DNA from: Simmondsia chinensis
Lineage: Eukaryota > Streptophyta > Magnoliopsida > Caryophyllales > Simmondsiaceae
DNA: 64,000 nt
NCBI GenBank assembly: GCA_018398585.1
Contig: JAGTTD010000010.1
Span: 29,552,638-29,616,637 of the forward strand
Reading direction: 5' to 3'
In this document: positions 32,426-44,330 of the stretch, piece after piece
Layout of the letters: each line of letters begins with the position of its first letter
Position numbering within the stretch: the first letter of the stretch is position 1
The notes under the pieces: generated by a model
Seen by the model: only the letters and a program-made list of their open reading frames with translations
Databases searched by the model: none
Told to the model about the DNA's origin: nothing
Translations under genes and position numbers: made by a program

Positions 32426-34930
32426 TAGCAAAGGCAGTTTGCCAGTGGTCCTCAATGGATAGGGCAATGGCTAACTCTTCTTCTCTACAGAGGATAATAG
32501 CTCTTTCCTCTAGCTGCTTTTTTTAAGAATTTGCTGAGGTGGCACAGTTGCATGTTAGATGTTCAATAGTGATGTACCACTTGCAGTAATCACTCGTTAA
32601 TTCTATTGAAGTTCTGGAAACCTGAGTGGCCCCGCCTCCAGCAACCTGTCAAACCAAGTGTTGGCTACCGCCAGACTCTCTTTGTCTTCACTCATCCTGC
32701 ATAGAGATTTGCCATTAGTTGGGCTATCATGGGTACTACGAGGTTTTGCAGTCTCAATTATATTGAATTAGACAGGACTAGGGAAGGGGTCTTTATCAGC
32801 ATCCATCTGTCCTTCTCTGGGGATTATTAGTTCCCTTGCCTCAATGGCATCTTGGACCACATATCTAAAGGTCACACAGTTCTTCGTTGAATGAGACAAC
32901 GAACTATGCCGTCTATAGTAGTCCTTTCCCTTTGTTGAATTGGGGTCAGGTTTCCTGTGTTTGCCCTTAATCTTGAGTTTCTTATTTGCCTCAAGCTGGT
33001 TAAATATGACATTAGCTCTTGAAAGGTCAAATGAGTACTTCCTTAAGTCTTTGGACTGATAGGACTTCCAACATATCCTTCTTGATCAAAGGATTACAAA
33101 CCATAGGAGGCCCGTTGATGTACTCATGAACCGGTTAATGTAATCTTCAACAGATTCACCTTGTTTTTATCTTATTTGATCCAAGTCAGACATAGAAGTT
33201 TCTCGCTCCATCCTTGGGAACTGGGCTTGGAATTGCCTGGCCATGTCATCCCAACAGTGAATAAAATTATGTGGTAAGCTAATGTACCACTGAAAGGCGG
33301 TCCCTATTAAGGAATGAGGGAACAACTTGAGTTTGTGATATTGATTGTCAGCTACTTTCCTACATTGGCAATTAAACCTTGCCAAATGCTCGAGGGCGGA
33401 CACAATTCCTTCTCTTGAGAAAAGGGTGAACTTGGGGAGTTCATATCCTTGATGAAAAGGGTAATCCCTGTCAATATAGTTAAGGTAAGTTTTAATATAC
33501 GAAGATCTATTGACCCTCATAAGGCCTAGCCCATACGTTTGCTCGATAAGGGTGGCCAATTAGTCTTGGAAGGGTATGTTAGGCACATGGTTGTGTGCCT
33601 GCCATTGCCCCCCAAGTTGCTGACGGACTCGAGGGGATCTGCAGGATACCCCTAAGCTCCCGTTACAATTGGTGTGGGAGCAGTTGCTGCCCCTGTACCT
33701 AGGGTAACGCCCCTGATCGTATTGGTCATGCATTTGATTGGCCATAAACTATATTCCAATAGATCCTGGGTTATATGGCATGCTCGAGGGCACACCTACA
33801 TTACCAGGCTATTGTTTCATTTTTGCTTGATCCATCTCTTAGTTTTGATCTTAAGGATGTGGGTAGTTAGCTTGCCTCCCAATTTCATAAATGTGAATAG
33901 GACTAGGAGGAAAGGCCTGATCCCGACAACGGGGTACCTATCCTTACACACCTATTTCAAGGCCTTGAGGCAACCTCTCCAACATGAGGAGGATATGAAT
34001 AGTTATTGCCCCCATCTTGAGGATATACAGGTGACATTGGCACATTGGCATTAAGGTCCCTCAAAACTAGGGAAAATCCCTGATTCGAAGGTCCTACAAC
34101 CCTAAGGGGAACATTGTTCATCATATGGCTGGGTTCCAAGTGTGTGACACTTGGGTTAGCCACAGTTTAGTTTCCCATTCTCTTAGGGACTATGTAGTGA
34201 ACTTGAGTAATAGGTAACCGTGAGCTTGAGGGAGCATTGTGTTGGTATCTAGTTGGAACTATCGAAGGAGGTACATGCCTAATTTTTCTAATATCCTCTC
34301 TAATAGCTTGGACTAAGCCATTGTGAGCCTCAACCTGCCTAACTAAGACCAGCCCGACGTCAACTATTGCCTGTCCTGCCTCGTCCTTAGCAATAAGGAT
34401 AGAAGTAGAAGATGAGGTTGAGTTCATCTCAACTAAGACTCTGCTAGTCTCTCTATGAAGCCTTTCATTTATTGAGGTCCTAACATTATTGATCAGGGCT
34501 CTTATGGTGGTAGAGTTTTCATGCTGGGTCATTAGAGTTCCCTCTAATTCAGCATATTGTTCCTCAAAGGCCCTTTCATAGCTTGTTAAAACCTTTGGTC
34601 CACGATTTCTAAATGACGCTTGGGCATGGCCATGAAACTCTTTCGAGAATAGCCATCAAGCCCAATATGCTCGTCCTCTAGGATGCCATTATCACCATTG
34701 CTTCCATTGCCGTGGTTGTGACTGGTTTCATTCTCTCATGATACAAGGTCTTGTTCAAGAGAGTTCTCAAGTGGGGACCCAATCAAGGCTAGGCCTTGTG
34801 GTTCCTCATGCTCAAGAGCACTGGATCTCTTGGTTCTGACCATTGGTGAATGGTATGAGATTATGATCTGGTAACCCACTACAGGGTTAAAGACAATAAA
34901 GTCTTGCGTTAAGTCTACCATTGTGTTCAC
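32426..34930 (-). pseudogene. Gypsy (Tat-like) gag
   Basis: Minus-strand frames run from 34930 leftwards. The N-terminus is low-complexity and Ser/Thr/Asn-rich (34736-34930, 34167-34532). The capsid region is 33167-33559: 'YELPKFTLFSREG', 'VSALEHLARFNCQC', 'LKLFPHSLIGTAFQWYISLP', 'WDDMARQFQAQFPR', which is the Retrotrans_gag fold signature of plant gypsy elements. It continues in broken frames with 'KPDPNSTKGKDYYRRHSSLSHSTKNC' (about 32900-32975), then meets the hAT TSD. Stops occur at several places. Confidence 0.8.
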
Positions 34931-34956
34931 TATAAGGTGTGTTTGCTATATTTATT

Positions 34957-35698
34957 TGCCATTAAGCGTGATGTGGTCGTGATAAATACAAATGTAAACA
35001 AACTTGTAAAAAGGGACTCATTGCGACTAAGGAGTGAGCCTAAATTCAGATCGCACGTCATTGACCTCAATCACTCACCATTTCCGAAGAAATGGTTGTA
35101 ATATGCTAGTGTATCTAACTCTACTTGTGCTTTAATTAAAAAGACCTTTTTAATATTTTTTTTTTGTGGATTTTTTATATATTTTTGATAGAAAGTTAAA
35201 GGGATATGGACCTAACTCAAGTGGCAGTTATAGTGATGGAGCAAGGCGCACATACACCTTTTCTTGTATACTTAAAAGTAAGGAGCTGGAATTAAGACAA
35301 ACCCAAGAGCTTGGTAGTTCACTTATAAGCCCGAGTCTCAAATTTTTAAGCATGGAACCCTTGACTTATAGTAAATCGAATGAGTTATAGTCTGAGAAGA
35401 TTTAGATGGAACAAAATGTATTTGGGTCACTGGATTAGGACCAACGCAATCAAGGTCATGCCTTCGCCATCAAAGCCCTTGAACAATGTCGTAAACCAAA
35501 TTTCACCTAAATTTTTAAGCAGTGACAGTAGTGTTAAGACCAACGTAATCAAGGCCAAGCCTTAGCCGTCAAAGCCTTAAACTAAAGCCTCGATTCTTAA
35601 CTTATCCATTGTGGAAACAGATTAAAACAAGGAGTTCATACTTGAAGCCTGAAGCACTGTATTACGGAAGAAGCAAGTATAGCAAGATCTACGCTGTG
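34957..35698 (-). repeat. 5' LTR of the Tat/Ogre-like gypsy element (truncated)
   Basis: This aligns with 7559-8330 of the 3' LTR. Only about 740 of 1374 bp remain. The sequence breaks at 35698 into an unrelated inverted copia LTR, and the missing half is not seen downstream. The left edge is TGCCATTAAG, corresponding to TGTTATTAAG in the other LTR. I could not identify a clear primer-binding site beside it. Confidence 0.75.
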
Positions 35699-37020
35699 CC
35701 TGTTGGGAAAAGCATATGAATTTTGTTGAAAAATAAACTCTAATGCCGATTATTGGGTTCACAGTTCTCAACTATGGTCACAACAATAGGCACCTATTAG
35801 AGCACTTAGAGTAGGAGACAATTCTCTTCACCTAAGCCCCCGGTCGGAGAATCACGCTTCGTGACACCTCAAGTGCGAGAGTTCGTGGGAATCAGTTTAT
35901 CTCTATAAACCCTTTGCCCTAATATCGGTTATTGGGATGAATTTTAAAAATTCTCCCTAAAGATTACGCAGCGGAATGGGTTTAGAATTCATAACTCTAA
36001 ACCTACGGTTGATTTAAATTTCCTAATTTTAAATCTACTGACTTAAATTCATAATTTAAATCATCAGATCTAAATTCTTAATTTAGATCTACAGGCCTTT
36101 TACTCTAATACATTCACAATAATACATAAACTTAAACAGGTATAATAACAAATATTGTAAATAAATAGAAAACGAAACTGAAAGAAGAAGGAAAGAAAAA
36201 CATACTTGGAATTGCTCCAATAAAAAGAAAAACCACAAAGAGAATAATATTCTTCAAAACTGAGACCCCGAGACCTTCTACGCAATAACCTCGAACTGCC
36301 CGGAGGATGGGCTCCTAAAAATATTAAACTGAATCTCCGAAACAATTTCAGAAACCCTAAAGAATTATTTTTAACTCGAATGCCAAACCTCGGAATAAGC
36401 CCCTCTATTTATAGAAATATTCCGGAGCGAAAAAAGCGAAAAATTTGATGTGGGACGCGCAAAACAAATTGCAATTTTAAGTCCAAAACGCAGCGTTTTA
36501 GTTCAAAACACAGTTAAAATGCGTCGTTTAATTAACAGTCCAACCGCCTATTATTTTAAATTAGAAGGACACGTGTTGGGCCGTGATTGGCCCGTCGCAG
36601 CTCACACGGAACGCCACAGTTGGCGTCCCAGCGCGTGGCTGGATCCGATATGAGCGGATTGTACTGTGCAAGCTTTTAAAACGCGATTTTTTTTTTTTTT
36701 TGCTTTGTGTCTCACATGTAAAAATTCATCTTATGAATTTTTAATTTCAGAATTATTTTATTTTATAATTTTTAATATTTATTCATCTGATGAATAATAT
36801 TTGGCAAAATTAATTTACCCATTGTATGGATAAATAATTCATCTCATAAATTCTTTAATATTTTTCCAATGGCAATAAAATACAGAGGCTTGCATAGGGG
36901 CCCCGGGGACAACTTAAATCTAGCTCCAAACGGGTTAAATTAAATCATCTCATGATATTAATTTAATTACCATTTAATGAGACTTAATTCCACTAAATAA
37001 ATCTCACTGCACTCCAGACT
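35699..37020 (-). repeat. Copia LTR fragment, inverted, related to the 10-18 kb copia LTR
   Basis: The reverse complement matches the 3' two thirds of the copia LTRs at 10086/16591. It starts TGTTGGGAAAAG (outer end), passes the 'GACCACAG' and 'CACGAAGCGTGA' regions, the TATA area and a T-run, and ends at ATCTCACTGCACTCCAGACT. The part that would form the first roughly 500 bp of the LTR is missing: at 37020 it switches abruptly to a copia integrase frame on the other strand. It is a solo or truncated LTR. Confidence 0.8.
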
Positions 37021-39410
37021 TCAAGGCATTATCAGACACAGGACTTGTACAGGTCGATCTCAACAGAACGAGCGCCAGAAAGACTGAATAGGACGTTATA
37101 GGAGAAGGATCGATGTAAGGCTCGATGTATGCTATCTAATACAAGTTTAGGGAGAGAATGGTGGGCAGAGGATGTTAACATGGCATGTTACTCAGTGAAC
37201 CGATCACCTCATTCATCGCTTCAGTTTAAGGCTCCAGAAGAGGTATGGTCTGAATCCCCTGCTGATTACTCTCATTTAAGACTTTTTGGTTGTCCTGCTT
37301 ATGCTTATGCGAATGATGGGAAGCTAGAGCCTAGAGCCAAGAAGTGTATCTTTCTTGGTTATACGTCAGGTGTGAAGGGATTTTGTTTATGGGATACAAA
37401 ATCTCATAAATTTCTGACTAGTAGGGATGTTACATTTGATGAGACTATCCTACTGCATCCACCACACACGCCCTCCTTGGTTCGTGATTTGGGTCAGGTG
37501 CAGAAGCCTAATGAGAGTCAGATATAGTCAGATAGTTCAGATCAGCAGTAGGTAGTTCAGATTGAGACTATACAGGCACCTCCAGTACATGTTTCAGATG
37601 AGAATGATGAAACAGAAATAGGTCAGCAGGTCGAGCAGTATACTATTGCTGGTGGAAGGCAGAAAAGACAGATTAGGCAGCCACAGAGATATGGGTATGA
37701 GGAGATGATAGCCTGTGCCCTACTACAACTGAGACAGTGGAAGATTCTAAACCATTTACATATTCAGGGGTTGTATCTAGATCTGACTCACAGAAGTGGC
37801 TAATGGCCATGCATGAAAAAATGGAGTCATTATAGAAGAACCAAACTTGGCAGCTAGTCAAGCCTCAAACAGGAAAGAGAGTTATAGGATGCAAATGGGT
37901 CTTCAGACGAAAAAAAGGCATTCATGGAGTAAAAGATGCAAGGTACAAGGCTTGGTTAGTATCTAAAGGCTACAGTCAGGTACATGGTATTGATTTTCGC
38001 GATATTTTCTCACCTGTTGTTAGACATAGCTTCATACGAGGGATACTTGCTTTAGTAGCTATGCATGATTTAGAGCTTGAGCAGTTGGATGTGAAAATTG
38101 CATTTTTTCATGGTAAGTTAGAGGAGAGTATTTACATGCATCAGCCTGAAGGCTTCGTTGTTGAGGGTAAGGAAGATCTTGTTTATTTATTGAAAAGATC
38201 TCTATATGGTTTGAGGCAGTCACCTAAGTAGTGATACAAGAGATTTGATCGGTTTATGACTAGTAATGGGTTCTTCAGGAGTAAATATAATAGTTGTGTG
38301 CATTTTAAGAGGACAGACTCAGGTTCATACATTTATCTTCTGTTATATGTTGGCGATATGTTGACTGCAGCTAAGGACATGAATGATGTTAATAGCTTGA
38401 AAACAATGTTGAAAAGCGAGTTCGAGTTGAAGGATTTGGGAGAAGCCAAGAAGATGCTCGGTATGGGAATCAGTATGGACCGAAAAGTACGAAAGTTATA
38501 CTTATCTAAGGAGAAGTATATTGAGAATTTTTTGGATCGATTTCATGTGAAGGATGCTAAGCCTATTAGCACTCCGTTGGCAGCTCATTAAAGGGCTTTT
38601 AGCATTGGGTTCGCTTCAGACAGAGAAGGATGTCATGTACATATCGCTGGTCCCTTACTCTAGTGCAGTTGGTAGTATTATGTATGCTATCATATGTACT
38701 CGTCTAGATATTGCTTATGCTGTTAGCAAAGTGAGTAGACACATGGCGAATCGTGGAAAAGAGCATTGACACTTTGTTAAATGGATTCTTAGGTACTTAC
38801 GTGGCACTTCTGATGTTTGTTTGGAGTTTGGGAGGAGTAAATGCTGCTTAGATGGGTATATTGACTTAGTCTATGGTGGAGAACTGAATAAGAGGAAGTC
38901 TTCTTCTGGTTATGTGTTTTGTTTGGATGACAGTGCTATCAGTTGGAGAGCATGTCTACAATCAGTTACCGTACAGTCAACTACAGAGGTCGAGTATGTG
39001 GCAGTAGCAGAAGCGTTCAAGGAAGCCATTTGGTTGAGAGATTTGATTAGTGAACTCGGTTTTGATCAGGGCACAGTTAAGGTCTACTATGATAGCCAGT
39101 CTGCAATTCACCTAGCTAAAGATCAGATGACACATCATGACAGGACGAAGCACATTGATGTTAAGCATCATTTTATTTGAGATTTGATAGATGAGTGCAT
39201 GGTAGAGTTGAAGAATATTGGTATTGAAGATAATCCAGCAGACATGTTCAGTAAAGTTCATCCCGGCAGGAAATTGGAGCATTGCGCGAACTTGGTTGGG
39301 CTCTCAGTTTCTGTTTGTTAACCCCGGCTGTGGGGCGTTAGTGGAGAACGTGGAGTTATTTTATTTCGGTGTTAAATTTGAGTCAAGGTGGAGGTTTGCT
39401 AGGAATATAC
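37021..39410 (+). pseudogene. Copia pol (integrase end, RT, RNase H), truncated
   Basis: The copy begins inside the integrase core (a 'GIIRH' and 'QQN' pair near 37024-37075). It continues with 'FGCPAYAYANDGKLEPRAKKC' (37291-37350), the RT start 'WQLVKPQTGKRVIGCKWVF' (37850-37905), 'LALVAMHDLELEQLDVKIAF' (38050-38105) and 'LLKRSLYGLRQSPK' followed by a stop at 38229. The RT catalytic box reads LLYVGDMLTA (38341-38370), with Gly where the first catalytic Asp belongs. RNase H follows (SSGYVFCLDDSAISW, 38902-38945; AEAFKEAIWLRDLI; the DSQSAIHLAKD box, 39091-39123). The 3' end has 'NPADMFSKVHPGRKLEH', a GGTGGAGGTTTGC purine tract and a few dozen bases of LTR. Both ends are truncated. Confidence 0.88.
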
Positions 39411-41620
39411 CTCAAATTCTTAATAGCAGACATGTTCATAGGCCCCCAGGTACAGACATCATCCTTACGCTCCACCAATTCATTTTATTATGAATTTTCT
39501 GAATCAGAGGACCATATTGTCCCACAAGTAACCGAGACCCAGCCATAGGGATTCCAAGATATTGTAGAGGAAGACATAGTTCCTCAAACCTGATATCCTG
39601 GAGTGTGCTATGCCTTACATCTCGAGAAATACCAGCAAAACAAATTCCCGATCTAAGTGCATTAGGCTCTAATCCTAACATCCCCGCAAAATGAATGACA
39701 CTATTCCAAAGAGACAGCACTGGTTTACTATCACCACTAGAAAGTAGCAACAAATCATCTGCAAAGGTAAGATAGGTAATACCCAACTTCTTACACTTTG
39801 GATGAAAAGAGAAATCCTTATCTCGCCTCATTATTTGGAACATACATGATAAGTATTACATACATAGTATAAATAGATGAGGAGACATCGGATCCCCTTG
39901 CCTCAAGCCCCTCTTCCCTTTAAAAAATCCAATCAGCCCCCCATTGAATTGCAGTGAGAAGGATGGGGACGTAATGCATTCCCTAATCCATCCAATAAAA
40001 CGTTGGGGGGAACCCTGTGCGAGCAAGCAATTCGAAAAGAAATTTCTACGAGACAGAATCACACGCCTTCCGGATATCAATTTTCATAAAACAACGGGGC
40101 GAAATCTACTTCCGATTGTAATGCTTAATAATCTCATTGCTCAAAAAGATAGTATCAAATATGGCTCTCCCTTTAACAAATGTAGCTTGAGAAGGATCAG
40201 CGATCTTCCCCAAAACCTTTTCAAGATGTATGGAAAGGAGTTTTGAGATAATTTTATACACAACATTACAACAAGCAATATGCCTATAATCTCTCGCCGA
40301 CACCGGGGTTTCAGATTTCGGAATCAAAGTAATAGCAGTAGTATTTAAGGATTTTAACAATTGATATAGCGGTGTAGGATCGTCGAGCTCTTGTACAACA
40401 CAAGGATGTCTGTTGCTTGGTTGTTTATACGCAATTATGGTGCTGGTGGGTGGCTCAATACTTCTAGGGTTAGATGGAAGGAAGGGGGAAAAAAGGAAGT
40501 GGCCGACCAAAGAAGAAAGAGGTATCGACTGGAGACCCATCACTGCTCCGATAAGGAGATGAGAACAAACTCATATTATAGGCAGGATGAGAGGAAGGGA
40601 CCGGCCAAATAGTTAATAAGTTAATATTAATTGAATAAAAATTGGATGGACTTTTCGACAGGACCTTGCTTATCACAACCTAAACGAACAGATGGTCCTA
40701 TTTTAGAGCTTAGCGCAGGATTAGTATATGGATAACCGATTTAGCGGTATAGGAGCTCCGAGCAGTGATACACATAGCTGATACCTTTGCACTCTCCCTC
40801 TCCCTCTCTCGCTCCCCCCCCCCCCCCCCCCCCCCTCTCCTCTGTCTCTCTCTCTCTCTCTCTTGCTGATCCCTAGACGTATTACTCTCTATATGTGTGT
40901 GTGTGTGATTACTTGTTTGCCTTTACCTTTTGCCATGAAAGTGTTGCCAGGTTGGGGGTCCTCGGAAACAGTCTCTCGTCAGGGTCTCACCCTGATAAGG
41001 TGAGGCTTCTTACATCTTGCCCCTCCCCGACCCTACGCAAGTGGGAGCCTTTAAGGCACTAGGTATGATGGTGATGATGATTCAAGGATTTTAACAATTT
41101 ACCAGATGAGAAGAAATCCAGAATAGCTATGTACACATCCGCACCCACAATTGTCCGGCAAGCCTTGAAAAAAGCAGATGAAAGCCCATCAGAACCTGGA
41201 GCTTTAGAATCTGGAATAGCGTAGACAACATCCCGGATGTCTTTGCTAGTAACTAGCAACAACAACATAGTTCTGTCCTCACTGCTCAGCAGCTCGGCTT
41301 CAGTAATAATATCAGGATCTAAAGGTAGCAAACCCTTCACATCTGACCCAAGGAGCTCTTGGTACAAAGAAAGGAACTCACGTCCGGTTGCTAAGTCAAG
41401 ATATTCCCGCTGCGCCCTTGAAATGGACCAGATGGAGTTCGTTTTACCCCGAGTTTTAATATGGGAATAAAAGAACTTAGACGATTGGTGCATTTGATTA
41501 ACAAATTGGGACTTCGAGCGCTGTTGAAGAAACTGATTTTCGGCATCAATGAGTTTAACAAATCTATTGTTCAATACTCTGACTTCAATAGCTAAGTCTA
41601 GGTCCTCACTCATGCACAAC
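39411..41620 (-). pseudogene. L1 LINE reverse transcriptase, split by an RTE insertion
   Basis: Minus-strand frames follow an L1 ORF2 RT. From right to left: an alpha-helical connector 'SKFFYSHIKTRGKTNSIW' (about 41460), 'VVYAIPDSKAPGSDGLSSAFFK' (41170-41240), then across the insertion 'AITLIPKSETPVSARDYRHIACCNVVYKIISKLL' (40250-40340), 'GRAIFDTIFLSNEII' (40120-40165), a broken palm, the catalytic box YLTFADDLLLLSSG (39735-39780, intact), and 'LPLQYLGIPMAGSRL' near 39535. Several frameshifts and stops are present. The C-terminus is lost at about 39410, where the copia 3' end abuts. The upstream endonuclease is at 41763-42560. Confidence 0.88.
40347..41099 (+). mobile_element. RTE LINE fragment with 16-bp TSD inside the L1
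   Basis: The insert (40363-41083, about 721 bp) lies between perfect copies of AAGGATTTTAACAATT at 40347-40362 and 41084-41099. The plus strand carries a 'GSGRPKK' motif (about 40495), the Arg-Gly-Arg-Pro-Lys-Lys basic end of RTE reverse transcriptases, and 'AVIHIAD' near 40765. It then has a (C)n/(CT)n/(GT)n simple-repeat zone (40797-40910) and the RTE-type 3' tail (40950-41080; CCCCTCCCCGACCC, GGGAGCC, GGCACTAGGTATGATGGTGATGATGATT). The T/G-rich trinucleotide tail and the long TSD indicate target-primed insertion of a 5'-truncated copy. Confidence 0.85.
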
Positions 41621-41762
41621 TGCTCCTAAATTCTATATAATGCATCCCAGGCTTGTGTCACTTGCAAAGAAATCCCAACCAGAAAGCACTTCTGGAATGC
41701 CTTAAGAGCCTGTTTAAAATTTAAAAACTTTCGATGGAGCCTAAACATAGGAGTCCCTATTA

Positions 41763-42560
41763 TCAACAACCTCTAGCTTTCTGAACAACCTCCATAAAGC
41801 CATCCATAGCTATAAGATAATTACCAAATATAAAGAAACCTTTGGAAACCCGAGGCCGATTCCTAACAACTAATAAAATGGGCGAGTGATCTGAGATGCC
41901 GGGATTGAGAGCAATTGCTTTACTGTCAACAAAATTACACCAATGCTCATCAACTAACACCCGATCAATCTTTGACCAAACCCTGCTCTCCCCTAGTTGC
42001 TGATTACTCCAAGTAAAAGCGGGACCTTCAAATGGCACTTGATGCAATTTAAGCTCATTCACACAATGTGAAAAGTCTTGAATCTCTGCCTCCAGCACTA
42101 CCGCACCTCCCTTCCGATCAGTTTATCTAAGAACAGAATTAAAGTCTCCAAGGATAGCCCATGGTAGAGAAACATTCCAACCAAAAGACCTCAGTTCAGC
42201 CCACAAGGCCATTCTATCATTTCGCTGATTAAAATCATAACAAAAAGAACAACAAAGTGCCCCCAGATGCTGAATTTCAAAAAGAAAAATATGAAGATGA
42301 ATCACTTGTGCCGAAACACCAAGGACTTGGGCATGAAGAAAATTCAGGTTCTAACACATTCAAATACGACCCAAGCCACTCGCCACATAATTATCACACA
42401 CATTCCAACCAAGGAAAAATCTACTTTGGATCTCTTTTGCTTTGCATTCTTTTATTCGAGTTTCTAAGATGGCAATAATACGAATAAAAAATTTAAGGGC
42501 TAATCTTTTAACTTTCATAGCTTTACCACCGTTATTCATGCCTCTAATATTTCATATACC
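41763..42560 (-). pseudogene. L1 LINE endonuclease domain
   Basis: The AP-endonuclease-like N-terminal domain of L1 ORF2 runs leftwards from about 42560, where 'NIRGMNN' and then 'ILETRIKE' (about 42460; catalytic Glu) start it. 'FYDFNQRNDRMALWAEL' is in 42180-42240 and the GDFN box (AILGDFNSVL) at 42123-42152. A stop after it is followed by 'FTWSNQQLGESRVWSKIDRVLV' (about 41945-42010) and the SDHSP box (41876-41900). In LINEs it nicks the target DNA. The order and boxes are intact; the frame has several breaks. Confidence 0.85.
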
Positions 42561-42570
42561 TATCATATGA

Positions 42571-43017
42571 CTAGTTATGTGATGACCCTTGCCCACCCTC
42601 CTTAGGCAACGACCCCATAAATGTCTTACTAGACAAATCAACAATAAGAAGATGCTGATCCTGACCTGAAAGTGCCTTAAATGTATTTGTACCTGAAAAG
42701 TCTAGAGGAGTCTCTTCTGTGTGTGCCTCAGCAGCCCCACCGACAACTATCCATCGTTCTACATCCTGTGACACAACTTGCAATTTACCTTTCTTGACTT
42801 TCTTCCTTGGACATTTGTCAGCAAAATGAGATGGATCACCACAATTGGGGAATTTCTTTGGGAGCCACTCACACCATATAGGCTGGGATATAAATTTCTT
42901 CAATGGCTTTGAGACATCAACTTCTACCAATAACCGTACATAAGTCACTCTTTTCCTCATAACTGTCATATTATCCGCACACAAAGGTGTTGCTATAGTA
43001 CTAGAAATCTTACTCAA
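42571..43017 (-). pseudogene. L1 LINE ORF1, C-terminal half
   Basis: The frame opens with 'LSKI'-like residues (SKISSTIATPLCADNMTVMRKR), the second half of the plant L1 ORF1 RNA-binding domain. It follows with 'YVRLLVEVDVSKPL', 'CEWLPKKFPNCGDPSHFADKC' (a zinc knuckle with the spacing C-x2-P/S-x-H-x4-C altered) and a Lys-rich stretch 'CPRKKVKKGK'. The N-terminal half lies beyond the chromovirus at 48657-49334. ORF1 of LINEs binds the element's RNA. Confidence 0.75.
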
Positions 43018-43029
43018 TGTTTTAGATTT

Positions 43030-43429
43030 TGTTAGCTTTCAATTCAAAATTGAAAGGCTAACCTTGTAGAAGAAGAGTTGAGATGAGAAGAGAAGTGAAA
43101 GGGGATGAGAAATAGAGAAGTAGATGAGAAAAGAGGGAGAAATTTCAAAGGAAAATCTAAATTTTATTGATTGAATGAAGAAATTATATGCTTAGAGCTT
43201 ATTTATAAAAAATTAGGAACATTGAACCTAGACAACTACCATAACCAACTCAAACAGAATTTTGGCGCCAAAATGCACAGCCGCCAAGTTTGACCTATCT
43301 TGACCACTAACCGACCTTCCCTTGGTGCCAAACCAACCCAACTAACTTTTGAATACAGAAAACTCAACAATGAAGACAATACCCAAGAATACAACCAAAA
43401 TTACAATCAAAATCTAAAGATTCATAACA
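43030..43429 (-). repeat. Chromovirus 3' LTR
   Basis: Outer edge TGTTAGCTTTCAATTC, inner edge ...GATTCATAACA, followed by the pyrimidine run that is the polypurine tract on the coding strand. It contains GGCGCCAAAATG and an AT-rich stretch with a TATA-like TTATTTATAAAAA near 43200. Confidence 0.9.
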
Positions 43430-43449
43430 TTCCCTCCCTCTTGAGAAAC

Positions 43450-44330
43450 TTCTTGTCCTCGAGGAGTAAAATTTGGGAATTGGCTCTTCAAGAAATTGCA
43501 ATTTTTCCAACTCACAAAGCTCATGTTCAAGTTGCTTCATTTCACCAACACCTCTTGCAACGCACCATTTCCCACCCGCAGCTTTCTCCGAGCCTTGACA
43601 GCAACTGGGTGCAGCAGCAGCTTCCCATTAGACCCTGCTTCAGGAGGCTCCCGAACAACTTCAGTTCCCTTCTTGACCTAGTTTTTAAGTAGAGAGACAT
43701 GGAATACCGGGTGAATGTATGAATGTGAAGGTAAGTCAAGCTTGTATGCAACATTGCCAATTTTCTCCAAAATCTTGTATGGACCAAAGAAACGGGCACT
43801 TAGCTTGACATTTCACCTGACAGCCAAAGAAGACTGTCTATACGGTTGTAATTTTAGGTAGACCATATCTCCAACTTCATAACTTTTGTCTACCCTCTTT
43901 TTATCTGCATAAAATTTCATTCGTGCCCGAGCTTATCTTTAAGCACTTGCACAATCTGCTTCCTCTGCTGCACTAAATCACCTACTGCTAAATCAAGAGC
44001 TCCCAGTTGCTGCAGCAACATTGGAGAGGGAGGAGAATAGCCATACAAGGCTTGGAAAGGTGAAGTGCCTATGCATGCATGAAAGTGAGTGTTAAACTAG
44101 TACTCCGCCAAAGAAAGCCAATGATTCCACTCTCTAGGCCGTGAGAAAACCATACTCCGGAGATACTGCTCTACACATTGGTTGACACGTTCGGTTTGGC
44201 CATCCGTTTGAGGATGATAAGAGGAACGAAGTGCCAACGTTGTACCCATCAATTTGAACAGCTCCCTCCAAAATGTGCTTGTGAAAATCTTATCACGATC
44301 CAAAACAATTGATTGAGGCAATCCATGTAA
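43450..44330 (-). pseudogene. Chromovirus integrase end and chromodomain
   Basis: Minus-strand frames contain the integrase catalytic part, LPQSIVLDRDKIFTSTFW (44260-44320, second Asp present) and 'RSSYHPQTDGQTERVNQC' (44170-44225, catalytic Glu present), then 'FQALYGYSPP' (about 44040). The post-core '[19 protein letters not shown]' follows (43730-43790), then '[10 protein letters not shown]' (43690-43720). The last part reads as a chromodomain, with a 'VLVKWSNLN' core and 'NFLKSQFPNF' end (about 43475-43560). Stops and frameshifts occur from 44330 on. Chromodomains steer insertion to heterochromatin in this group. Confidence 0.8.

Noticed and set aside
40364..40543. N-terminal extension of the L1 RT frame (reading to 40543)
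   Set aside because: It lies in the RTE insertion beyond the 16-bp target duplication, so it is a chance read-through.
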